Assembly: GCF_020215645.1 (NCBI RefSeq)
Contig: NZ_CP084058.1
Span: 7,440,001 to 7,504,000, forward strand
DNA: 64,000 nt
Source of the DNA: Nonomuraea gerenzanensis
GTDB taxonomy: Bacteria; Actinomycetota; Actinomycetes; Streptosporangiales; Streptosporangiaceae
Direction: 5' to 3'
In this document: positions 12,901 to 17,778 of the stretch, in pieces
Position numbering within the stretch: position 1 is the stretch's first letter
How the letters are laid out: each line of letters opens with the position of its first letter
The notes under the pieces: model-generated
Databases searched by the model: none
What the model was told of the DNA's origin: nothing
What the model saw: only the letters and a program-made list of their open reading frames with translations
Program-made: the position numbers and the translations under genes

Positions 12901-15570
12901 CCAGTCCGACCACGGGCCCGACGCCCCGGACGTGGTCGCTGCCCGCGCCCGCCAGCGGATCTGCCAGCCGTCGACGAGCTTGCCCGACGGCACCAGCGCC
13001 CAGGCGACCGTCCCCGACGCGTACGCCTTGTCCGAGACTCCCGACCAGATCAGGCCTGTCCCCTGGCCCGGTACTCCGGGGTCGTGTTCCACTTCCACGT
13101 TCAGCTTGCTCGACCGGTTCTCCTGATCGGACACCCGCGCGTACAACCACGGCGTCAACGATCCCGCCGCCCATGAGGCAGAGCCCGGCAGAGCCGGATT
13201 CATGCCCAGCGACTCCACCAGCGGCTTGGTCAGGTCGACACCCGCCAGCGCCCAGTCGGACCACGGCCCCGCGACACCGGAGGCCGTCTCACCGCGCACC
13301 CGCCAGCGGATCTTCATCCCGTCGTTCAGCTTGCCGGAGGGCACCTGCACCCAGGCGTTCGTCCCGGAGGACGCCGCGGCGGCGCCCTTGCCCTCCCAGA
13401 CCAGACCCGTCCCTTGACCCGCCGCGCCCGGATCGTGCTCGATCTGCACCGACAACCGCACAGCACGCGACTCAGGATCGGTCACCTTCGCATACACCCA
13501 CGGCGTCACCGACGAGACCGTCCACGACACCGCGCCCCTCGTCGCCGGAGTCAACCCCGCATCCGACACCGCCGGCTTCGACACATCGACCGTCGCGCTC
13601 TGCCACGGCGACCACTCACCCGCCACGCCCCCGGTCGTGACACCACGCGTCCGCCAGCGGACCTTCATCCCATCGGCCAGCATTCCAGCCGGTACCTGCA
13701 CCCACGCGTTACCGCCGGAGGCGTACGCGGTGGTGCCCTGACCCGACCAGATCGCTCCCGTGCCCTGCTGCGGCGCGGCCGGGTCGTGCTCGATCTCAGC
13801 GCCGAGCACCAGCTTCGCGCCGCCGGCGTCGCTCACCTTCGCGTACAGCCACGGCGTGGCCGAGGCCAGCGTCCACGTGTCGGCGCCCCGGGTGGCCGGC
13901 ACCGCGCCCAGCCCGCTGCCCGCCGTGCCACTCACCGCCACGGTGGCCGACTGCCACTCCGACCACGGACCAGCCACCCCACCGCCCGTGGAGGCCCGCA
14001 CCCGCCAGCGGACCAGCCACCCGTCCTTCAGCTTGCCCGCCGCCACCACCGGCGACTGCAGCCAGCACGAGATCGTCGCCGAACACGAACCACTGGACAC
14101 CGACCCGCTGCCCGACCAGATCAACCCCGAACCCTGACCGGCCGCACCCGGATCATGCTCGACCTCCGTATCCAGCCGCAACGACCGCGACTCCGGATCG
14201 GAGCCGTTCGCCGAGAACGACGGCTGCAAGGACGTCAGCGTCCACAGCTTCGACGCCGCCTGCCCCGGAGAGGCCGACAGCCCCGACACCGTAGGTTTGG
14301 AGGTGTCCACCCGACCGGCCTGCCACTCCGACCACGGACCAGCCACCCCACCGCCCGTGGAGGCCCGCACCCGCCAGCGGATCAACCACCCGTCCCTCAG
14401 CTTGCCCGCCGCCACCACCGGCGACTGCAGCCAGCACGAGATCGTCGCCGAACACGAACCACTGGACACCGACCCGCTGCCCGACCAGATCAACCCCGAA
14501 CCCTGACCGGCCGCACCCGGATCATGCTCGACCTCGGTCTCCAAACGCAGCGACCGCGACTCCGGATCGGAGCCGTTCGCCGAGAACGACGGCTGCAGCG
14601 ACGACACCGTCCACAAACCCGACACCGCCTGCCCGGGAGACGCCGACAGTCCCGAGACCGTCGGCTTGGAGGTGTCCACCCGACCGGCCTGCCACTTCGT
14701 CCACGGACCCGTCACCCCGCTGGCGGTGGAGGCGCGCACCCGCCAGCGGATCAGCCACCCGTCCTTCAGCTTGCCCGCCGCCACCACCGGCGACTGCAGC
14801 CAGCACGAGATCGTCGCCGAACAGGAACCACTGGACACCGCACCGGTGGCCGACCAGATCAACCCGGAGCCCTGCCCGGCAGCCGACGGGTCATGTTCGA
14901 CTTGCGTCTCCATGCGCAGCGACCGTGACTCCGGGTCGGAGCCGTACGCCGAGAACGTCGGCTGCGTCGAGGACAACGTCCACAGATTCGACACCGCCTG
15001 CCCGGGAGAAGCCGACAGGCCCGAGACCGTCGGCAGTGATACAGCGGAATTAGCCGCGACCTTGCTTGTGCCGTGCGTGAGGGACGCGTTGTCGCTCTTC
15101 GCGGAAATTGCGCGTGTTCCTGTGGCTGGCGCTTGTGCGGTGTCGGCTCGTTCTGGTTCTGCCCAAGTCAACGGAGGCGGGGAGTTCAATCCGTCGGTCG
15201 CCGGTTCAGCACTCGCACTGGGCTTTTTCTCCAACGGCAGCGCGTCCTTGGGACGCTTGCTGTCGCGATTCTCGGCCACGCCGTCCGGCTGTGTCGTCGC
15301 CGGATCCACGAGGTGCGGAAGTCCGTTCGCGGAACCCGAGCTCTGGGTCGGAGCCGCCGCCGAGGAACCGGCCGCCGGCGATTGCGGAATGTTCAGCCGT
15401 GCCGGTGCGGGTTCGGCGGTGACCGCCATGCCTTCCAGGGTGAGGAAGCTGGGCAGGAGCGCCATCACCATGATGACGGCCATGCGGGCCGCCCACCGGG
15501 ATGGACCGCTCCTGCCCAGCCCTAAACCGCTGCGGCCCGTAACGCTCTCCCGACCCCGTGCACGCAGCAT
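1..15570 (-). CDS. Giant secreted Rhs/YD-repeat protein with Cys-rich C-terminal tip (3' end outside window)
   Basis: One frame stays open from the start region to window position 1 with no stop, giving at least about 5,190 residues; the C-terminus lies outside. ATG 15570 is preceded by GAGG; in-frame ATGs at 15585 and 15627 are alternatives. Residues 1-55 are a basic N-terminus plus hydrophobic segment (MAVIMVMALLPSFL), so export is likely. A Ser/Pro/Ala-rich spacer precedes about 22 tandem modules (residues ~180-3000) with anchors W(S/T)xWQ, RWRVR and EHDP. Next come a pre-RHS segment, a LamG-like jellyroll (~3190-3425) and YD repeats (~3440-4830; e.g. TYAYDANSRL, FGYDLAGR). The RHS core ends at NRYTYANDNPLTAVDPDG. 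A Lys/Thr-rich linker leads into a tip with tandem C-x9-C motifs. Known Rhs/YD proteins form shells around variable C-terminal toxins or adhesive tips; toxin activity here is inference only. No immunity gene can be assigned because the downstream side is missing. Confidence 0.9.
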   Translation of the reverse strand, partial: MLRARGRESVTGRSGLGLGRSGPSRWAARMAVIMVMALLPSFLTLEGMAVTAEPAPARLNIPQSPAAGSSAAAPTQSSGSANGLPHLVDPATTQPDGVAENRDSKRPKDALPLEKKPSASAEPATDGLNSPPPLTWAEPERADTAQAPATGTRAISAKSDNASLTHGTSKVAANSAVSLPTVSGLSASPGQAVSNLWTLSSTQPTFSAYGSDPESRSLRMETQVEHDPSAAGQGSGLIWSATGAVSSGSCSATISCWLQSPVVAAGKLKDGWLIRWRVRASTASGVTGPWTKWQAGRVDTSKPTVSGLSASPGQAVSGLWTVSSLQPSFSANGSDPESRSLRLETEVEHDPGAAGQGSGLIWSGSGSVSSGSCSATISCWLQSPVVAAGKLRDGWLIRWRVRASTGGGVAGPWSEWQAGRVDTSKPTVSGLSASPGQAASKLWTLTSLQPSFSANGSDPESRSLRLDTEVEHDPGAAGQGSGLIWSGSGSVSSGSCSATISCWLQSPVVAAGKLKDGWLVRWRVRASTGGGVAGPWSEWQSATVAVSGTAGSGLGAVPATRGADTWTLASATPWLYAKVSDAGGAKLVLGAEIEHDPAAPQQGTGAIWSGQGTTAYASGGNAWVQVPAGMLADGMKVRWRTRGVTTGGVAGEWSPWQSATVDVSKPAVSDAGLTPATRGAVSWTVSSVTPWVYAKVTDPESRAVRLSVQIEHDPGAAGQGTGLVWEGKGAAAASSGTNAWVQVPSGKLNDGMKIRWRVRGETASGVAGPWSDWALAGVDLTKPLVESLGMNPALPGSASWAAGSLTPWLYARVSDQENRSSKLNVEVEHDPGVPGQGTGLIWSGVSDKAYASGTVAWALVPSGKLVDGWQIRWRARAATTSGASGPWSDWVSARIDTKLFDTIPPGPAVSRMSAPGQLVSGVWILPSAGPVFTAAISDADRRPGVLEAEVEHDPAATGQGSGLIWSGQGRTFAETCFTGQTCSASHTSPAVTGLQNGWQIRWRVRAVVQSTDSSGALVPGAWSEWQAGRVDTSKPVVSGLSASPGQSASGLWTLPSLQPSFSAYGADPESRSLRLETQVEHDPSAAGQGSGLIWSATGMVSSGSCTLTITCWVQSPVVPEGKLKDGWLVRWRVRVSTAANVTGPWSEWQASRMDISKPVVSGLSASPGQEVSGLWTVSSLQPSFSAYGADPESRSLRLETQVEHDPGAASQGSGLIWAGAGAVSSGSCSATITCWVQSPVVAAGKLRDGWLIRWRVRASTGGGVAGPWSEWQAGRVDTSKPVVSGLAASPGQEVSGLWTVSSLQPSFSAYGADPESRSLRLETQVEHDPGAASQGSGLIWAGAGAVSSGSCSATITCWVQSPVVAAGKLKDGWLIRWRVRASTGGGVAGPWSEWQAGRVDTSKPVVSGLSASPGQVTSGLWAVSSLQPSFSAYGADPESRSLRLDTEVEHDPGAAGQGSGLIWSGTGSVSSGSCSATITCWLQSPVVAAGKLKDGWLVRWRVRASTGGGVAGPWSEWQSATVAVSGTAGSGLGAVPATRGADVWTLASATPWLYAKVSDAGGAKLVLGAEIEHDPAAPQQGTGAIWSGQGTTAYASGGNAWLQVPAGKLTDGMKVRWRARGVPTTGTAGEWSPWQSATVDVSKPAVSDAGLTPATRGAVSWTVSSVTPWVYAKVTDPESRAARLSVQIEHDPGAAGQGTGLVWEGKGAAAASSGTNAWVQVPSGKLNDGMKIRWRVRGETASGVPGPWSDWAVAGVDLRKPSVAGLSMTPATWDAATWTAAAASPWLYAKVTDPENRESSLAVEIEHDPAATGQGTGLIWTGKSARAYGSGENAWVQVPSGKLTDGMKVRWRVRGETASGVVGPWSDWVAAGIDLSKPTVESLGMDPALPGSASWTAGSLTPWLYARITDPENRSGKLDVQVEHDPAKPDQGTGLIWSGTSDREYASGDNAWAAVPAGKLADGWQIRWRARATTTSGMSGPWSAWVPARVDTKVSGTIPPPPVVGKMSAPGQLVSGVWILPSAGPVFTATISDADRRPGVLQAEVEHDPAATGQGSGLIWSGQGKTFAETCFTGQTCSASHTSPAVTGLQNGWQIRWRVRAVVQSTESPGALVTGSWSEWQAGRVDTSKPVVSGLAASPGQAVSGLWTLSTLQPTFSAYGSDAGSRSLRLETEVEHDPSAASQGSGLIWSATGAVSSGSCTLTITCWVQSPAVTAGKLKDGWLIRWRVRVSTTGGVASPWSEWQAGRVDTSKPVVSGLAASPGQVSSGLWTLSTLQPTFSAHGADPESRSLRLETEVEHDPSAAGQGTGLIWSATGTVSSGSCTTTITCWVQSPVVAAGKLKDGWLIRWRVRASTGGGVAGPWSEWQAGRVDTSKPVVSGLAASPGQVNSGLWTLSSTQPTFSAHGADPESRSLRLETEVEHDPSAAGQGSGLIWSGIGEVSSGSCSATITCWVQSPVVAAGKLRDGWLIRWRVRASTGGGVAGPWSEWQAGRVDTSKPVVSGLSASPGQETSGLWTLTSLQPSFSAYGSDPESRSLRLDTEVEHDPGAAGQGSGLIWSGTGAVSSGSCTATITCWVQSPVVAAGKLKDGWLIRWRVRVSTPGGVTGAWSEWQPATVAVSGTAGSGLGAVPATRGADTWTLASATPWLYAKVSDAGGAKLVLGAEIEHDPAAPQQGTGAIWSGQGTTAYASGGNAWLQVPAGKLTDGMKLRWRARGVPTTGTAGEWSPWQNATVDLRKPSIDGLGMSPAIRGTTSWTAESLTPWMYAKLTDPENRPGKLDVQVEHDPEKSGQGTGLIWSGTSDKEYASGTNAWTAVPADKLTDGWHIRWRARATTTSGVSGPWSEWVYATVAALPFESFSPANNSQVDTLTPVLSANARPFNGGQVKYWFQLCAGSAPNWRWCKDSAQESEEWSTQGTWQVVDRRLKWGETYSWMAKAATTYTTVTSSWRTFTPAPEQGNINGLLAAGTQGREFNHTSGNFAHTATDASVAVVGPPLNVSRTYNSLDPRTDGMFGTGWTTRWDMRIEVEPTGSLLVTYPGGEQMRFAPTGNGTYAPPQGTFATLAAEQAGGWRLMDKSATSYWFDASGRLTKITDHRGRAQELTRGTDGRLTKVTATGGRSLTFIWAGGHVGSVSTDPVDGKPLTWTYSYEGDQLVKVCPPASATACTTYAYGTASRYKSVIIDSRPDYYYRLNEAETRTGTVIASAAGWNITEEQAKLNGTTPADLGAQVPGAPTGSPDTAMRFKGAATSTYVQLPPNAVSGQGGELAVEAWFKTTASGTVIGMQDTADNTPSESAPVVYVGTDGKLRGQFHTGPSTVAHTPITSPAAVNDGAWHHVVLSAVETKPATSSAPAEHTQTLYLDGVAVGTLAGEIQHGDMAQTRIGYGHASPAWPSTTSGAAPFPFNGDIDEVAIYGKPLGVAAVQRHFAAGKAQPQLTKVTQASGRVRAVNTYNPDGGRLATHTDAHGGTWKLSDPAYARQTTISTFATVTVTDPHNGVVTYVADAQRGYRQVSVTDQAGATTRYAYDTGGFPAKEYDPNGNAVEMTFNARGNMLSRKTCRAAGSCSTEYFSYFLNTNDPFDARNDLKIAHRDGRSASATDETYQTSWTFNSHGEEVKQTTPATADFPQGRSAVKTYTDGTEAAAGGGNTPAGLLRSAKDYNGNEVTYAYTASGDVAVETVATGLRYNREYDVLGRVVQEIEVSKAYPEGLATTVAYDALGRITSRTGAGVKNDISGVTHTVKWSRTYDEDGLPLTETLSDLTGGDAARTTGYGYDSYGRLETVTGPEGGVQRFAYDHKGQKVRFTDERGTVFHYGYTPRGELATSTLKGWTGSPIDPQQAVDVTMTSYAYDPGGRLASETDAMGRTTAYTYYGDDLPASNIAKAARLNGSSTPRDVVLGSRTYDAAGNVVEETTDGGTLRLAGVYDAAGRLTRLATDPDKLNRVADYSYDANGNVIKISRSAAGSDRVEVTEYAYNAANQPIREVVHNDGGEDLITTVTVDDRGLTTATTDPRGNAPGADPAAFTTDIAYNALRLPTQVQSPPVAVERAGAAPATQRPVTRTGYNTYGEPTHRADAEGRILTSVMDRAGRVVEQAMPAYTPPGGQPITPKITSGYDAAGQLISNTDARGQQTTYIYDGLGRKVQVRAPKAAVSSFGYDLLGEELWTVDPTGARSEATYDDLGRQITLTTIERRPAQATYVTRMEYDDASRVTKTIRPTGDSTTRAYDATGALIANTNALGDTTTFAYDLAGRLIRSTDPLGLSSTATHDLAGRKVRTQELNAQGTVLRSQRFGYDPADNLISETSAEGHTTTQVFDAANRLVERREPVSATETITTSFGYDAAGEQTRSTDGRGNATYTTYNSLGLAESVIEPSTAAHQQAADRTWTTAYDAGGNPVTTLLPGGVRIARVFDELNRLTQQTGTGAEADTEAKTFGYDLAGRVTTANDLAFTLNDRGLLLKISGASGDISTYAYDANSRLTQRVDTTGTSSFTWDDADRQTQAVDPVSAVTIDYGYDKNSRLTSMAYGASGARRSYSYDELNRLTEDQLTTSAGSPIASIGYEYDLDDNLTSKTTAGTTGAGRNVYTYDWSNRLTSWTAPDGTKTGYEWDAAGNRVKAGDKTFTYDERNRLISGDGHTYTYTARGTLAEDSAGIVRRTKFDAFDRLINDDAVVYEYDALDRVETRTAGGKSTRMVYDGVSNNLTAVTDGGTGVVTSTFGRDALGRTLGLSDGTGGRLAFCDLRGDLIGTFGAGSTSLADSVAFDPFGEVLSRTGAAHDLGYQGGYTDPDTGKVNMAARWYQPSTGSFVSRDTLGQAPDPSVQLNRYTYANDNPLTAVDPDGHATKKKTTTKKTTKKASTKTTKTQKEKEKEYKACANQGFKNKNGLNCDAEKKISKETKAFVVDCKKGLNDDNACADGGVAYTSCRLGGKKSGSCEGAGVKEACVTQGGGSLCTSSIEAYDSCRSDKSISRSVCIEGNPQYVDCMHRYSNAHDTCVGSTGAYERCRVDGENYGSKSQCAVVGEVYAVCSYQGGLKNLGDRSGYDQLDSVCKEVANDTVRCFLKVKGSLGDCFAAGVVQLDCIKATKKVGDCGKLADGIYWCMSNPKSDYCDSTPQERPCVTKNKSKTCERYYSSVQAWFSSEIYKKSDLTTPGVCQVKDFLSHIPVAKPAETAASTVCGLIDSGIKIFNM
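5290..6010 (-). other. LamG/jellyroll-like domain inside the Rhs protein
   Basis: The translated segment carries the usual concanavalin-like features: a start of type YYRLNEAE, then AWFKTT, then GAWHHVVLS, a LYLDGVAVG strand and a closing FNGDIDEVAIYGKPL. It sits between the pre-RHS YDG-type segment and the first long run of YD repeats. This arrangement is common in actinobacterial RHS proteins. It probably binds carbohydrate or protein outside the cell; the ligand cannot be told from sequence. Confidence 0.75.
6560..15050 (-). repeat. About 22 tandem module repeats (350-411 bp) in higher-order super-repeats
   Basis: Anchors coding for W-(S/T)-x-W lie near 7020, 7380, 7735, 8101, 8470, 8838, 9207, 9618, 9967, 10315, 10668, 11017, 11387, 11755, 12125, 12493, 12898, 13250, 13603, 13955, 14322 and 14690. 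Three spacings occur: about 350 bp, exactly 369 bp (for example 8081, 8450, 8819, 9188 and 11366, 11735, 12104, 12473) and about 405-411 bp. The 369-bp class encodes an extra segment with two cysteines (SGSCSATITCWVQSP-like). The order of module types is itself repeated: the block from ~7380 recurs at +3285 bp and again at +2934 bp, both multiples of three. Long stretches are almost identical, e.g. 10340-10687 against 13274-13621. Confidence 0.9.
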
Positions 15571-15627
15571 CGCCACGCCTCGCATTTCGTAAAGAAGGAA
15601 GCCCTGAATGACCCTGGCGCACGCCAT

Positions 15628-16002
15628 AAGCCGGAGGTAAATAACAGGCGCAGTTTTATCGGAACTGCGATCTCCCTACTAGATCTTGACAATTCGGCCC
15701 GGGTGATCACGACCCGATCGAGCCGACCGCGTTGCGAGAAAAGACGCTGCTCATGCCATCGACACCACCATCTGTGACACTGTGAATGTGACGTAAATCA
15801 CAGCGCATTGCTCCGGACGTCGAAGCGCTCCGGCAGCGCCTACATTTTTCCTAGACAGCAATGGCCTTGGGCCCCGACGCAGCGACGCCGCCGTGGAAAA
15901 TCGGCGACATTCACCGGCACGACTTGACGTTCCGCGCCTCAGCGGCGACGGTCGAGGGCGAGTCCCACCGATCAGCTGACTGTCACCACGAGGTAGGCGG
16001 CG
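15628..16002. other. Intergenic region between divergent Rhs and ThuA genes
   Basis: This 375-bp gap separates divergent genes and is less GC-rich than the flanks around 15630-15810. It holds the Crp-type palindrome at 15787-15802. A TTGACA hexamer occurs at about 15687 on the plus strand, but no matching -10 is seen. No credible coding frame was found. Confidence 0.6.
15787..15802. promoter_or_regulatory. Crp/GlxR-type operator TGTGACGTAAATCACA
   Basis: A perfect TGTGA-N6-TCACA palindrome matching the consensus for cAMP-receptor-family regulators (Crp, GlxR). It lies about 200 bp upstream of the secreted ThuA/KDSH protein start at 16003 and a similar distance from the Rhs start. A further TGTGA lies just before it (15781). 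The match is seen directly; control of either gene is inference. Confidence 0.7.
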
Positions 16003-17661
16003 ATGCTGTCCAAACTCTTGACTCTCACGCTCGTCGCGGCCACCCTGACCGCGACCCCGGCGGAGCCGGCGTACGACGTGCTGGTCTTCTCCAAGACCGC
16101 CGGTTTCCGCCACGACGCGATCCCCGCGGGCATCCAGGCCGTCCGCGACCTCGGTGCCGCGAACGACTTCACCGTGACCGCCACCGAGGACGCCGGCGCC
16201 TTCACGGACCTGGCCGGCTACGAGGCGGTGGTCTTCCTCAACACCACCGGCGACGTGCTCGACGACACCCAGCAGGCCGCCTTCCAGTCCTACGTGGACG
16301 GGGGCGGCGGTTACGTGGGCGTGCACTCGGCCGCCGACACCGAGTACGACTGGGCGTACTACGGGCGGCTGGTGGGCGCGTACTTCAAGAACCATCCCGC
16401 GATCCAGCCGGCCACCGTCCGCACCGAGGACCGGGCCCACCCCGCGACCGCGCACCTCGGCCCCGCCTGGACGCGCACCGACGAGTGGTACAACTACCGC
16501 GCCAACCCCCGGGCGTCGGTGCACGTGCTGCAGTCGCTGGACGAGGCCACCTACAGCGGCGGCGACATGGGCGGCGACCATCCCATCACCTGGTGCCACC
16601 CGCAGGAGCGGGGCCGCGCGTTCTACACCGGGCTCGGGCACACCATCGAGTCCTACGCCGACCCGGCCTTCCGTAACGTGCTGCTCGGCGGCATCCGGTA
16701 CGCGGCCGGGGTCGCCCAGGCCGACTGCCGGCCCGAGAACGGTTACAGCGCTCTCTACGACGGCTCCACCGCCGGGTGGTCGCAGGCGGGGCCCGGCGGG
16801 TTCGCCGAGGCCGATGCCACATTGACCTCGCAGGGCGGGCTGGGGCTGCTGTGGTACTCCGCGGAGGAGCTCGGCTCGTACTCGTTGAAGCTGGACTGGC
16901 GGGTGACGGGCGACAGCAACTCGGGCGTGTTCGTGGGCTTCCCGGCCTCCGACGACCCGTGGTCGGCGGTGAACAACGGCTACGAGGTGCAGATCGACGC
17001 CACCGACGCCCCGGACCGCACGACCGGCTCGATCTACGGCTTCCAGGCCGCCGACCTGGCCGCCCGGGACGCCGCGCTGAACCCGCCGGGCTCGTGGAAC
17101 ACCTACGAGCTGCTGGTGGAGGGCGAACGGCTGCGCGTGTACCTCAACGGCGTGCTGATCAACGACTTCACCAGCACCGACCCCCGGCGCTCGCTGCGCC
17201 AGGGCCACGTCGGCATCCAGAACCACGGGGACGCGGACGTGGTGTCCTTCCGCGACATCCGTGTCAAGCGGCTGAGCGCCACCGTGGAGGGTGAGGCGTG
17301 CACGGCGGGCGGCGGGGTGCGGGTCGTGCGGCGGGCCTCCGCCGGCGGCGGCGCGACGCTCGGCCGGCTCGACGACGGTGACTGGGCGGGATACGAGCGC
17401 CTCTCCGCGCAGGGCGCGACTGCCTTCACGGCGCGCGTCCGGACCACTGGCGTGGGCGGGACGGTCGAGGTGCGGGCGGGTACGCGTGCCGGGCCGCTGC
17501 TGGGCACGGTCGCGGTGCCGGGCAGGGGCGGGCGGGAGAGATACCGTGACGTCACCACGACGCTGACCGGCTCCGCTTCCGGGCCCGTGCACCTGGTCTT
17601 CAAGGGGCGCCGGGGAGAGTTGTTCGAGCTGGACTCCTTCACCTTGCGGTACGCCCGCTGA
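16003..17661 (+). CDS. Secreted ThuA / 3-keto-disaccharide hydrolase-like / CBM protein
   Basis: The 552-residue product has a short signal peptide (cleavage near ATPAEPA). Residues ~25-235 form a ThuA-like domain (VLVFSKTAGFRHDAIPAG, GGGGYVGVHSA, HPITWCHPQERGRAFYTGLGHT), a class I glutamine-amidotransferase-like fold found in trehalose-utilisation proteins. Residues ~245-425 match the KDSH/DUF1080 concanavalin-like domain (LYDGSTAGW, SLKLDWRV, DSNSGVFVGFP, GHVGIQNHG). The tail is a CBM6-like beta-sandwich ending in FELDSFTLRY. KDSH domains cleave 3-keto-glucosides, so it probably acts outside the cell on plant or microbial oligosaccharides. GAGGTAGGCGGCG precedes the ATG. The Crp-type site upstream suggests carbon control. 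It is convergent with the next gene. Confidence 0.85.
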   Translation: MLSKLLTLTLVAATLTATPAEPAYDVLVFSKTAGFRHDAIPAGIQAVRDLGAANDFTVTATEDAGAFTDLAGYEAVVFLNTTGDVLDDTQQAAFQSYVDGGGGYVGVHSAADTEYDWAYYGRLVGAYFKNHPAIQPATVRTEDRAHPATAHLGPAWTRTDEWYNYRANPRASVHVLQSLDEATYSGGDMGGDHPITWCHPQERGRAFYTGLGHTIESYADPAFRNVLLGGIRYAAGVAQADCRPENGYSALYDGSTAGWSQAGPGGFAEADATLTSQGGLGLLWYSAEELGSYSLKLDWRVTGDSNSGVFVGFPASDDPWSAVNNGYEVQIDATDAPDRTTGSIYGFQAADLAARDAALNPPGSWNTYELLVEGERLRVYLNGVLINDFTSTDPRRSLRQGHVGIQNHGDADVVSFRDIRVKRLSATVEGEACTAGGGVRVVRRASAGGGATLGRLDDGDWAGYERLSAQGATAFTARVRTTGVGGTVEVRAGTRAGPLLGTVAVPGRGGRERYRDVTTTLTGSASGPVHLVFKGRRGELFELDSFTLRYAR

Positions 17662-17665
17662 GGTC

Positions 17666-17701
17666 AGGTCGTCCGTGACCGCCTGTTGCCACGGACGACC
17701 T
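17666..17701 (+). terminator. Perfect 12-bp hairpin after the ThuA gene
   Basis: Arms AGGTCGTCCGTG (17666-17677) and CACGGACGACCT (17690-17701) with a 12-nt loop start 4 nt after the stop codon. There is no U-tract. The position between convergent genes suggests transcription termination, possibly bidirectional. Confidence 0.65.
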
Positions 17702-17721
17702 GCGCGGGCGGCTCGGCGCGG

Positions 17722-17777
17722 GCGACTGAACGCGAGCGACTGAACGCGAGCGACTGAACGCGAGCGACTGAGCGCGG
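17722..17777. repeat. Four tandem copies of a 14-bp unit
   Basis: GCGACTGAACGCGA is repeated three times exactly, and a fourth time with two changes. The array ends 1 bp before the stop codon of the minus-strand gene at 17779, so it fills the convergent intergenic gap. Confidence 0.85.
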
Positions 17778-17778
17778 G

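Noticed and set aside
82..15592. Long plus-strand reading frames opposite the Rhs gene
   Set aside because: They are antisense shadows of a high-GC gene: their translations are Arg/Pro/His-rich, lack domains and mirror the repeats of the real minus-strand frame.
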